Source: Cymbidium sinense
Taxonomy: Eukaryota; Streptophyta; Magnoliopsida; Asparagales; Orchidaceae
NCBI GenBank assembly: GCA_021442155.1
Contig: CM038222.1
Coordinates: forward strand, 55,919,352 to 55,983,351
DNA length: 64,000 nucleotides
Direction: 5' to 3'
Positions within the stretch are counted from its first letter, which is position 1, and each line of letters begins with the position of its first letter. This document shows positions 11,580-24,102 of the stretch, one piece after another. Position numbers and translations under genes: made by a program. The notes beneath the pieces were generated by a model. The model was given only the letters and a program-made list of their open reading frames with translations, was not told the origin of the DNA and ran no database searches.

Positions 11580-12725
11580 TACAAGATCAATCAAACTCAA
11601 ATCAAGTTCTGACCAAGCCATTTGACCCACTTAAGCTCATTTGATCGAAAGTGACCTAAAGTACCTTTATGAGCCAAATTCTAATCCTAACCAAATTGGA
11701 TTGAACCAAACTTACCTATGCCTCTCATCATGATCAATCATGAGATGATCAATCAACCAAATTAGGTCAAACCAAGTCAAACCTAAGGGTTGACCAAGTT
11801 AACACTTAGCCCAAAATGAAACCTAACATAGCCAAAATCCACCATAGGCCAAATTGATTGAAACCATTGATCTAAGTTCATTCATGAACTATGTTTGAAC
11901 TTGACCACGTCAACATTTTAGCCTAACCTAGCCCAATTGGCCACTTGACCTAAAAAGTCAAAATATGTCAAAACTTGATATAAGCCAAATTGATTGAAAC
12001 CAATAGGTCAAGTTCATTCCAAATCACTTATGAAACTTGACCAAAGCCTCAATTGGCCAACTAGACTTAACCTAGCCCAATTGACCTTAGACCCAACTTT
12101 ACTTAAAGGGGTCATGTTGAGCCAAATTTAAACTTAACCCAAATTGATTGAAAATAAAGATATCAATCGACTTTATACGACTAACCAAACCTAAACCTAC
12201 CTTGACCTAGCTCAAATAGGTTAAATGGGCCAAATAGGTCAACTTGACCCATTTGACCCAAATGAAGTCATATGAGCCAAATTCAAAATTATCCCAAATT
12301 GAATAAAAAAAAAGCCACCAAAATATTTCAAATGGTCATATGAACTTGACCCAACCCTTGGTTTGACCCAATTTGACCAATTGGTCAATTTGACCCATTT
12401 TGACCTAAATGGGTCAACATGAGCCAAACCTTATCAAATGAATTCCAAATCTCATGAAACTTGGCCAAACCTAGTTTATCCACATACCCAACATATCCAA
12501 ATTGAAAAATCAACAAAATGACCATTTTACTCCTAGAGCATAGAATAAATTTTGGCCTAATCCATGAGTAATTTGGTCAAGCCCTCTTCATATCAACTTG
12601 ATACCTTCCTAATAGCTCAAGTGGACCTAATGAAGAGTGGTGCACCCAACCCAATGGGTTTGGGTCAGCCCAAATGGACCCAAGGCCAAACTTGACCCAC
12701 TAGCTCAAATTAGCCATTTCAAAAT
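11580..12725. promoter_or_regulatory. TTGACC/GGTCAA (W-box-like) array in R1
   Basis: Dense repeats of ttgacc and ggtcaa in both orientations, in phrases such as tttgacccaatttgacc. They include the perfect 16-bp palindrome TTGACCAATTGGTCAA at 12373-12388. TTGAC(C/T) is the core recognised by plant WRKY factors. The tract lies upstream of the putative TATA at 12881 in element sense. Regulatory function is inference. Confidence 0.5.
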
Positions 12726-12880
12726 TCCCTTTCCACTCAATATGAAGCACATGGGAGGTTACCAATCCAATTAAGACCTCAAACCAACCATGTTCAAAGA
12801 TTTAACAGCCTAAACAACCCCTCCCATGTTTTTAATTGGATCAAAATGACAAGCTAAGGCTCAGTCATCTGATTTTCATT

Positions 12881-12900
12881 GGGGGAGATATACTACCCCT
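12881..12900 (+). promoter_or_regulatory. Putative LTR core promoter of R1 (decayed TATA)
   Basis: gggggagatatactacccct follows catctgattttcatt. The same phrase in F3 reads gggggatatatactcccc on the minus strand (42741-42760), with a better TATA. Position relative to the TTGAC array is the same in both copies. Confidence 0.35.
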
Positions 12901-15900
12901 AATTCAATTTGAATTCATCATTCCCACATTTGATTGAGCTAGTGAGTGTTAGAAAATATCAGAGAGCAATCCTAAGCTTTCTAAGAAGGATTTGAGATAT
13001 CCATTTCTCAATTTTCTTCCTTAGAAAATAGGGAGCTCATCTCAATCTTCAACTTTCTCTTCATTCAAATCCACTCCAATTCCTCTTGTACACTCCCTCA
13101 GGGGATCAAGTCGAGTGCACCTAAGCATTCTTTCAAGTTCCCAAAGCAAGGAGTAGGTGAATTGGATCAAATTCAAGGGGATCAAGTGGTGTTGGTCCAT
13201 AGGGAGATCTACTCAACCCTAAGGCTTGAAACTTTCAATAGGGCTTCATCCCCACTAGACAAAGCTACCTCATCGAGCTCGATCACTGGTGATCACCTCC
13301 GATGAGGTATGAAATTTTCTGACCACTTAGCTTAGAAGGTGTTGGTCTTTTATGAAAGCAATTTTCATGGCATGAGAAATCCACTGGTGGATAGGTTTGT
13401 AATTAGCTTTAGATGGTGTGGGTACAATCTCATTCCAATCCGAGCTCAATTGAGCTCGGAGTTTCCCTTAGATTATTGACGATCTCTGTTGAGCCTCAGG
13501 GAAGAACTAGGGTGGTCCTGGCCATCCATCCGCATGTTTTGGATGGACAACCATGATTAACCGCAAGTTTTAGAAATCATTTAACCCATTAGAAATGGGG
13601 ATGATCCCAGTGGTTGATCCTTGATCTCGGCAGGATCAAACCGCATCCATACCTCGCCACCGATGTGACGTTTAAGTAATTATCTCATGGTAAGATGCAT
13701 GTAAAGCGTGTTGACCGCTGCCGCCACGTGTCACGCTGTGAGCTGAGGGGATTAGTTCGGGATTTAATTAAATTTTATGAGGTAAAATTTCAACCTAGAA
13801 TATTTTAAAAATAATTTCAATAGATTTTAAATTATCCTTTTCTTTAATTTTAGGTTTTATTGGAAATTTTATTTTTCTAATTACTTTTTAATTAATCCTC
13901 TGGTTAATCCCAAACTTCTTGTGTATGTTTTAAGAAATGACCTCTGCCTCTCCTAATTTTCTTGGGATTTATTTAAGGCTTAATTGGGAGAATTGTAAAT
14001 GTGTTTCCTAATTACTCCTTTAATGTTATTAGGGATAATTAAGGTTTGGATTAGTGTTTTTATCCCTCATTGGAGTTGATTAAGGTTAGATCAAGTGAAT
14101 AGAAGGCTTAAGAAATAATTTTGGGGTATTTTCCCTAAGCTATTCCTTAAACCCCCTTTTCTTTCCTTAATCCTCTCTTAATTAAGGGTTAATTCATTAA
14201 TTACTCTCTTAATTAATTTATAAAAATTCTAAATACTTTTAGAACTTAATTAATCTATTTTGGGTAGATTCTTAGGTATTTAAGAGCCCACGTTCAATTA
14301 AGAAAATCAAAACCTAATTCATATGTGTGAAGGGATGATTTGAAATTACTTAAGTTAAACCCCTTAGCTTAATTAACCATTAATTATGAGCCAAATTGCA
14401 TTAGGCCCTTTTCTTCCTAAGTGCATTGCAAGTTTAAATTCCTTGTGAGTTATTATCATCTCATTGGCTCATAATTACTTGGTTAACTATGCTAAGGTGG
14501 TGTAGGTAAGGGTTAATTAACTTACTTAATTCATAACATTAAAAATGAATCTAATCATATAAAAATTAAACAAAAATATAAAACACATGTGGACCATAAA
14601 TTTCCTGAAAATTGCATAAACAAAATGAACTAAAGTAGATCCTAAGATCATGAGCATAGTCTCCTTTACACTTTGACATAATAAAGTCACATTGAATACA
14701 CTTTGATTTATTTTAAGCTTTCCTATTTTATAAGATTGTCTTTAGGATTTAATTAAAGTGAATGTGTTTACATGCTTTCATTGCTTTGATTCTTTCCCCG
14801 ACATGTTAAATTTGTATGTCATATGGTTTCATGCATCCATATTTTTCAAAATCAAATTCAAAATGAAATTGTTTACTTTATGTCAATTTTGCATGTGTTG
14901 GCTAAAGTAGAAATATGAGTGGCTATTATCACTACTAAATTCAAATTATTTTCAAAATATATAAATCAAATGCATAAAACTAGAAGTGTGCTACTTATAT
15001 TTTAATTATAAGCTTGCATGTGAAAGAATATAAGGATGTGCTTAGTGTAGGTTTTCCTTCTCTTTTCTTTTAGTATAGTTTTGAATAGGAATTGGTAAGA
15101 TGTATGATTTATTTAAAAAGAATCTAACACTTTCCTAAATTCCATATCCTATTCATTCCTATACTATTACTTAAGAAGGGTGCCCATACTTGCATATGTA
15201 AATTGGATAAACAAAATGAATCAACTAATATAACTTTCACATTCTTTCTTTCCAATTTATTTCTTTTGTACACATGTTTGTATTTAAGGAAAGTGGTATA
15301 TTAGTCTAGACAACCCCAAGGTTGTGAGGCTTTAAGTAGCCTTAAGTAGGTCTTGTACCTTACACCTCTGGTTAACAATGGCATTGTACTCACTTATGCC
15401 TTTCTTACTTTCATGTGTGCATGTGAAAACTTGGATAAAGAAACCCTTTTCTACTTAAGAAAAATAATGCATCATAAACTCCCAAATTTCCTTAAATGAA
15501 TTACTTAGCATGCATCATAAAGTGTGCTAGATATTCTCAATTGTGTATATAGATATGCTTAGGACTCATTCATATGCATGTTATACATGTTGGAAAAGAA
15601 ATGAAGTAATATGTGTTTTGTGAATTTGGTTCATTTTATTTAATCTTAAAATGCCTTTCTTTTTGAATAGGTTTGTTTAGAGTTCATCTAAACTTAGGAT
15701 TAATTAAAAGACTTAATCAAATTATTCATTATATAAAACTAAAATGTGAACCTACTTTAGAAATTACTTAGGTTAGGGAAGGAAAGAGAAGTTCTCTTCT
15801 CTTTCTCTCTCTTTATAACTTAGTAATTAATTGTAGGATTTATTTGAACTTAATCAAAACATGAAATAAAATCAACCCAAAATAAATAAAATAACTTAAA

Positions 15901-16140
15901 TGAAACCCTCCTCTAAGTTTAACATGCTTTACACTTAGAAAATTCTGACTTAAAGCCATAGCTAAGCATACCACACAAACATTCGAAACACACACACATT
16001 AGACTAAGTCATCACTTCTAGCTTTAGGTTAGGGTGGTGTATGATTTGATATTTTTTTTTTGCTTTGTGATATATATTTTAGACTGGATGTTAGGATGTA
16101 TGCTCGTAGAATGAATGGTAGGGCGACCTTAGTCTAACCA

Positions 16141-16281
16141 TTATTTTCTGCAGGAGAATGTGCTTAAGGGGCACTATCATAAATAAAATTATAAATACTT
16201 TTGCTTACATGTCCTTATACCCCTAAGCATAATCCATTAGGCCAGGTGGACTTAGTCACCCATGTGTGGGGTGATAAGTTC
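16141..16281 (+). other. Conserved two-hairpin module, R1 copy
   Basis: Starts with an acceptor-like ttattttctgcag (16141-16153). Long hairpin: gaatgtgcttaagggg (16156-16171) pairs with cccctaagcataatcc (16220-16235). Second hairpin: ggacttagtcaccc (16248-16261) pairs with gggtgataagttc (16269-16281). All six LTR copies keep both stems. Confidence 0.7.
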
Positions 16282-18177
16282 AATATACATGCTTAGAATT
16301 TATGGGGTTTAGTTTAGCTAATCTTTATTTTACAGGTATTAGTTAGATTTCCATTCTTTTCTTTTTTATGTAAATCTATGCAATTAAGATTTTGGAATAA
16401 TTATTATAGGGATTAAGATGAGCATTGGTCAAAAGATCTTATCTTATGCATAATGTGAAGCCTTTGGAGCATCCACCTTCCAACCATTCAAAAGAAGGAA
16501 CCAAAGAAAAAAGAAGAAAATAAGAAGAAAGAAAAAAAGAAGAAAGAAGAAATGAAGCTTCAAGACCCCCATAATAATGAATTCCTTGCTTAATTATAAT
16601 TTAATTTATTTGTAATCCGGGTTGTATAAAGGTAGAGCTTGGCTAACCACATTTGTCTTTTTGGGTTTGTGCGATGGTGCCCAACCACAACGGCCTTTTA
16701 TTCTTTCTGCGATAACTTTATAAATTGATTATTGATTTATTTAGCTTATGCATTAAGTGGCATCATTTGTCTAGTTTCTTCCTTGCTTTAAGTATGGCCT
16801 TGATGTGGATTAGGCTCTTAGGAAAAATAAATCTTTTACCAAACTTAACAATTCAAAATTAAAAATAAAGAATTCATAACCTCACCTAAAGCTTAGGTTT
16901 AAAAATCAAGATAAAAGAATTAACAGCCCCTTAGCTGGATGAGTATTTCTTTTACAATATCATGCACAAATGCAACTTATTTCACTCTTGATTGGAGGGA
17001 TTCCACCTTTGCTAGAGAAACTTGTCTTGGCCTTTAAGAGACATGGTGGAAACACACTTCCTCCCTTCTCACTGATTTTGGCCAATAACTTTATTTCTCA
17101 TGCATTAGGCATATGAATCCTATTAGCCTGAGTCAAAATAATTGTCCAAAAATAAAAATAAAATGAAATTTGAATTGCATTAAATTTAGGTCATTTGAAG
17201 CATGTCCTTACATGATCTAGTCTCTTTAGAGAGTGAGTTTAAGGACTTAGTCTCTTTCTAAATGAATAACAGCCTAGCTATCTTGCATAAGCATAAGAAT
17301 TGTCTACATGTATTTAAAATTATAGGTGGAGTTAATTGGCAGTCACCCCCAGGCGGTCTTAAGTCTAAGAAGTCGGGTGGTTTGTCCTCTCTTATGGAGG
17401 CAAAATAAATACCCATTTTCACCTTAGATTTAGGTTATGCTTTTGGCCCTCGCCAAAGCTCCCTAGATTTAGGTTCTGAAGTTGCTTCTCACTTTATGGG
17501 CCATAATCATGATTTCTCACCTCTTAAGCATTCCTTAATCCTATGTTAAGGAATCATAAGTCCTAAATTTCTAATGAAAAATGTAACTCAAACAAATTAA
17601 ATCAATTTCAAAAATGTAAAGCCCAATCATAGGATAGTTTGAGATGCTCGCTAGGTTTCCTAGTATCATGGGCATATCTTATTTATCTTTCTTTTGGCTT
17701 CGATAATAACTACCTCTCTTTGATCAATCCCATTTGATCTTTAAAAAATGAACTAATCAATTGATCGTCCTTTCCTATTAAATCTTTGAAGACAATAATC
17801 CTTTATCTTAACCGAGAGTTTTCGTAAGGGATCCCGTCCCTTAGTATGTAATTAAATATGGGGGCTTTCCCTTGTAGGAAACTTAACGAACCCGAATTAA
17901 AATAAACCTGGTTCACTTTTTCATGTAAAATAGGGGAAGACGCTCTGGTACATATGCAGACCCATCATCCTTAGGAGTTCTTATTGAGGTGATTAGGTCC
18001 ATTAAAGGGTAGTGACTTCTATCTCCCGAGATAATATACTATTCTTTGATGACGTACCTGATCACCTGAATAAGCACATCTATGGATCTGTGTGGCATCC
18101 TAGAAAGATGAATTTTTATATTCTTGCCTCTTTCACCCACAGACTTCAAGGCGACTATATAGAAAATTTTCCCCACA

Positions 18178-18182
18178 GAAAC
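18178..18182. repeat. Target-site duplication gaaac, right copy (R1 insertion)
   Basis: Matches 10363-10367. F1 sequence resumes at 18183 with ataagcaagtatgtgcc, colinear with about 60792 in F4. Confidence 0.9.
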
Positions 18183-21100
18183 ATAAGCAAGTATGTGCCT
18201 TTGTTGACCAGGGAAGTGAGGTAATCAAATGACCTCCTTAGGGCTACCTAAAGCCTCATATTTCCAGGATGTCCAGACTAAATACTTGCTTTTCTGAAAT
18301 ACATATAGATGTATAAATAACTAAAAGAAGAGAGCTATGCAAAGTTGTATTTTATTTAGTTGGATTTATCTACATATGTGAATTAAAGCTCTTTTTAAAT
18401 CCTAATGTAAAAATACATAGGAATGAAGAAAAGAGAACTCCATTTCACACATTTAAGTTATAAGCACATGCAAACTTATATGTATTCATAACTAATATTA
18501 CTCTAATTAATGTAATTGATTTATATGCTTTGGAAAATAAATTTGAATTTATTAGTGATAATAACCACACATATATTAAGTTAAGTGAACACATGAAAAC
18601 TTAACATAAAGGAAAACCATTTGATTTAATTAATTTTGAAAAGATGAATGCATGAATTCATGTGGCATATAACATTTAATTTAGTTGGAAAGAAATAACT
18701 AAGCATAAGCATATAATTCATTCAATCCAACTAATTCCCAAGGACAATTACATTAAATGAAATCATTTAAAGTAAATGAAAGTTTCTTTAATGTCATTTT
18801 TAATTTCATGTTTTAATTTGATTTAATGATGTGAGAAAAGGTTTGCTAATCCTAACCCATTCCCATCTTTGTGAATTAATTTGGCTTAATGAAATGTAAT
18901 TAAGTTGATTTTATGGATTAATTAGATTTTTAAATGCAATAAATCCATTAATTAACCCTTACCTATGTCACCTTAATTTAATTAAGCTAATAATTTTTAG
19001 CCAACATGATATGCACATGAATGGAAAATAAATTTACAATGATCCTAAGAAATAAAAGGGGCTTAATGCAATTAGCTCATGATTAATAGTTAATTAAGTT
19101 AAGAAACTTAATTAAGTACTCTTATAATTCACCCACACATGTGGGCTAATTAGAATTTTCTTAGGATTTTCTTAGGTTGCTGAACACCTAAGGGTCTACT
19201 CAGGACTTCATTAATTGAGATTTTATGTGATTATAATTTTAATTTGATTAATTAAGCAATTTGATTAATTGATTATGCCTTGATTAATTTAATTAATGAA
19301 ATAAACTTAAGGAAAAAATTTAGGAAGGAGGCCCTAATCTTATCCCATGGGTTCATTCACTGTTAAGTAACAATTAACCACTTAATTAATTAATTTATTA
19401 CTGTTCATGGGATTAATTAATTTAAAAGAGAAATTAGAACTTAATTAGTTAATTTTCTTAATTAAAAAATAAATGAGGTCATCCCATTGAATTAACATAA
19501 TTGAAGTAATTAAAGAATAATTAAGTTAATTAATTTTAAAATTAAACCTAAATTAAGCCCTAATTACTTTTTAAAATTAATTAAGAATATTTTTAATAAA
19601 TTCTCCTCTGAAATACCTTCAAAATGATTATTTATTTGCATTTTTATAATTTTTTATGATTTGTTATAAGTTTTCAATGTTTTAGCTGATTTAAATGATT
19701 TTTCATAATTTTTATAAAGTCTATTAATTTATTTTACTAAAATAGACTATTTGAGCTTCAAAAATTCAATATCACCCAATATAAAAGTTATTTTGGCTTG
19801 AAATTTCTATGATATGTGTATTTTAACTTTAATTTCAATCCATAAAAAGTTTAGATCAATATAATGTGTATTTTCGGTTTAATTAGTGAAATTTGATTTT
19901 CACTAAAACCTAAATTAAGCTCAAAATATCTAATAAAAATTGATACTTTTGGGCATATTCGATTTCTCTCAGAATGACAAATCCAACGAGGTCTTATTTA
20001 CAATTTTTGATTAAGTATTTTATTTGTTATAAATTTTTGAAATTACTAGTAATTTAAATAATTTTTAAAATAAAAAAAAACCTCAATTTTCCTACTTAAC
20101 CCAGTCAGCATCGCACGACGCTGACTGGACCTCGTGGTTCCATGCATCATCGTGTGATTGGGTTGTGTGATTCTGTGTGGCATGCGATTCTGCATGGTGA
20201 AACTTGATTGGGTCGTGCGATTCTGCATGGGCTTTGAGTAGGAAAATGATGGGTTTCGATCGGACTATTTGATCGTAGATCAAATCTCGTGATATCAGGG
20301 ATAATATCAGGTGAATATGCTTCTAATCTCAGTTGTCCATCCCCATTAAAGGGAGATCGAATGGTTGCTGTGTCGTCTTCTTCTTAGCCGACAAAAATAA
20401 CTCTCGAAACGAGCAGATGAACAAAAAATCAAACACCGAGGGTCAATTTCAGGCTCGATTTCATGGTGATTTTCATCAAAAAACTCCTACTTTTTGCATT
20501 GGGATCATGTGAAATGAAGAATGCAAGGGATATGTAAGAGATTTTCCTAAAATCGAGCAAACATCGTCACAAACAAGCAATCCTATGATCGACTACGAGA
20601 TTTGAAAAATACCTCATCGGAGATGATTTATGGTGGCAAAGATGATTCAAACATGTTCCTAAATGTGAGATAAAGCTTGGAATGAATCTGGACTATTATC
20701 TTGCCTTGGAACATCGCGGTCACCAACATTCACCGTACTTAGCCGAAATCTGCTTAGATTTAATGGTTTTCATGGGTTTCTCTCCCTCACTAGAGTCCCT
20801 AAAGCTTCTCTAATGTAAAAATTGAATCCCTAGGGTGCCTCTTTTCCTTTGTTCTTAATAATGGTCAAAAATCATCACTAATGGTGATTTTTTGGCTCTT
20901 AGTGGGTGTCCTATGGTTGGTGGTTGTTGGGAATGACATAGAATCATCCTAGGTGGCTTGGTTTGGTTAGCCAAGGCTTGGGAGGTGGCTGCTGAGAGGG
21001 ATTAGTGGATGTCCTATGGGTTTCAATTGCTCCAATTGGGGAGGTGAGGTGAATTCACCTCCCCATGAGTCATGACCAACCCAACCACCTCTTGGGTCGT

Positions 21101-21489
21101 TGGTGTCCAAGGTGGACTATTGGGGATTATTGCAGGAATGGAAATGATCACTCACATAGGTGATTTATCCCATATGATGCCCTTGATCCAAGGATAATGG
21201 CAAGTCATTTGGAGTTCACTAGGTGCAATTTGACTCAATTTGACCCATTTAGGTCAAATTGGGTCAAATCGAGTTAGATTGACCAATTGGTCAAATTGGG
21301 TCAAACTAAGGGTTGAGTCAAGTTCATATGATCATTCACGATGTGTTGGTGTCATTGGTTTGATTTAGTTTGGTTTAGATTTGATTTTGGTTTATTTGAA
21401 TTTATTAGGGTCAAATGGGCAAGTTAACCAATTTGATCAAATTGGCCAAATTGGCTTGGGTCATAGCTTGGCTTGGGTTTGGTTGGTGT
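18183..21489 (-). mobile_element. LTR F1, right part
   Basis: Continues F1 after R1 and stays colinear with F4 from about 60792 to the window end: the atgacctcctt block, attaattaagttaagaaac near 19085-19110, the cagtcagcatcgcacgacg block near 20101, and the palindrome TTGACCAATTGGTCAA at 21279-21294. It stops at 21489 in the middle of the TTGAC array, where LTR F2 begins. The last five bases (ggtgt) are the presumed left target duplication of element Z. No coding sequence seen; the two overlapping minus frames near 20046-20283 come from short catgcgattctg repeats. Confidence 0.8.
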
Positions 21490-23333
21490 TGTGAAATATT
21501 TCTACCTTCATCTATCCTTTTGAAGAGGATAAATAAAAATAGAAATATATACCTTTAGTTGGGACACCACGTAGACCCACAGATGTTCTTATTAGAGTGA
21601 TTGAGTATGACATTGTGGAGAGGTGTATTACTTCGAAGGATAGAAGTCACCACCCGACAATGGACCTAATCACCTGAATAAAGACTCTGAAGGACTATGG
21701 GTCTTTATATGTACTATAGATTCTTCCCCTACTTTACATGGAAAAGTAAAACAAGGTTTATTTTAAATTGAGTTCGTTAAGTTCCCTATGGAGGTAAGCC
21801 CCGATAATTAATTACATCTTAAGGAATGAGGTTCCTTAAGAATACTCTCGATTAATATAAATGATCATTATCTCCAAAGATTTTAAGGGTAGGACTATCA
21901 ATCAATTGATTTATTTTAAAAGATTAAATGAGATTGATCAAAGGGAGAGAGTTATTATCGAAGCCAAAAGAAGATAAGTAGGAGATGCTCACGATGCTAG
22001 GAAACCTAGTGAGCATCTCAAACTATCATATGATTGGGCTTTACATTTTGAAATTTGAAAAGGATTTATTTGTTTGAGTTAGATTTTTATTAAACATTTA
22101 AAGCTTATAATTTCATGATGCAAGGTCATGAAAATGCCTAAGAGGTGAGGATTTAAGCTCACGACCTTGAAGAAAAATAACAACCTTAGAACCTAAATCT
22201 AGGGACCTTTGACGAGGGTTATAAGCATGACCTAAATCTAAGATGAAAATGGGTACATGATTTAGCTCCATAAGAGAGGATAAATCACTCGACTGTTGGA
22301 CTTACAACCGCCTGGGGGTGGTCACCAATTAACTCCTCCTACAAATTTAAATATATGGAGGCAAGTCTTCTGCTTTATGCAAGATGGCTAGGCTGTTATT
22401 TATTTAGAAAGAGACTAAGTCCTTAAATTCACTCCCTAAGAGACTAGATCATGTAGGACATGATTAATGACTTAAATATAATGCAAAATTTTCATATGTT
22501 TAATTTTCATTTTGGACAATTCATTTTACTTAGGCTTATAGGATTCATACACCTAATGCATGAGAAATTGGATTGTGGGCCAAAATCAACAAGAAATGAG
22601 GTGTGTTTCCACCATGGCTCTCAAAGGTCAAGTCAAGTTCCCTGGCACTGTGGAAGCCCTCCATAATAAGAGTGAAATAAGATGCTTTTGATGCGTGATG
22701 TGAGAAAGAAAATACAACATCCAGCTAAGGGGTTGCTAATTCTTTTATCTTGATTTATAACCAAAGCCTTAAATGAGGTTATGAGTTGTTAATTTTTAGT
22801 TTTGAGTTGATAAATTTGGTAAAAAATTTATTTTCCTTAGGAGCCTAATCATCATCCAAGCCACACATCAAAGCAAGGAAGAAACTAGGAAACATGTCAT
22901 CTTAATGCACAGGCTAAACAAACATCAAACATTTTATAAAGCTAGCGCAAAAGAATAGGAGTCCATTTGTGGTCGGGCTCCACCACACAAACCCGAAAAG
23001 AAATTAGGTTGCCAAGCTCTACCCATATACAACCCGGATTATAAATGAATTAATTACAGTCGAGTAAGGAAATTCAAGTTATGTGGGTCTTCATTCTTCT
23101 TTCTTCTTTTGGTTCCTTCTTTTGGATGGTTAGAATATGGATGCTCCAAAGGCTTTATATAGTACATAAGATATAATCTTATAATCAATGTTCATCCTAA
23201 TCTCCCATAACAATCATTCTAAAATCCTAATTGCAAAATTACAAGAAAAGAGAAAAGTAAATCTAACTAAAATCTGCAAAATAGAGATTAGCTAAACAAA
23301 CCACACAGTCCCAAACATCTATATAAACAAATT

Positions 23334-23460
23334 GGACTTAGCACCCCACACATGGGTAACCAAGTCCACCTGACCTATTTTGGATTATGCTTAGGGGTAT
23401 AAGTAACCTGCATAGTAAATATAGTTATATTTTTATTACAACACCCCTTAAGCACAATCC
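23334..23460 (-). other. Conserved two-hairpin module, F2 copy
   Basis: Arms in plus-strand coordinates: ggactta (23334-23340) with caagtcc at 23361-23367; ggattatgcttagggg (23382-23397) with ccccttaagcacaatcc (23444-23460). In element sense an acceptor-like ttctatag precedes the long hairpin and ctattttgcag follows the short one (near 23274-23284). Confidence 0.7.
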
Positions 23461-24102
23461 CCTATAGAATACAATGATTAGACTAAATCATCCAACCATT
23501 CATTATACACACATACACCCTAACATCCAGACTAAAACAACCCATCACAAAATAAAAGGAAATATCAAACCATGCACCACCTTAACGTAGGACTAAAAGT
23601 GGTGACTTAGGCTAATGTGTGTGTCTTAAAAGGTTTGTGTGGTGTCCTTAGCTAGGCTTTAAGGTTTAGATTATCTAAGTATGAAATTGTTCAACTTAGA
23701 GGATGGTTTCAATTTAAGTTGTTTAGTTGATTTAGGTTAATTTTATTTGATGATTGATTTGGTTTGAATGAATCTACTTAATTACTAAGTATTGTAAAGA
23801 GAGGAAAAGAAAAGATAACTTCTCTTTCCTCCCTACCTAAAGTGATTTCTAAGGTAGATTCATTAATGATTTCTTTTTTTTATTTAGTGAATATTTTCTT
23901 ATGTGTTTTAATTAATCCTAAGTTTAGAGTTTTCCTAACAAACCTATTCAAAAAGAAGGGCATTTTAAGATTAAGTAAAGTAAATTACTATCATAAAACA
24001 CATAACATTTTATTTCTTTCTCACATGTGTATCATGCACATGAATGAATCCTAAGCATATCTATACATGCGATGCAAGTATTTAGCACACCTTAATAATG
24101 AA

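Larger units (their letters stand above)
10368..18177 (+). mobile_element. Solo LTR R1 (7.8 kb) of the Tat-like gypsy family, nested in F1
   Basis: The plus strand runs from TACTGACCTC (ancestral TGTTGACC, one base altered) to CCCCACA and is bounded by gaaac on both sides. Its contents are the reverse complement of F2/F3 landmarks in the same order: TTGAC-motif arrays (about 11580-12725), a putative promoter (12881-12900), a CpG-richer stretch (about 13540-13740), the two-hairpin module (16154-16281), and the distal end near 17750-18177. No internal region, PBS or pol is attached, so it is a product of LTR-LTR recombination. The length matches F2 (7.8 kb), so it looks complete. No coding sequence is credible inside. 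Confidence 0.87.
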
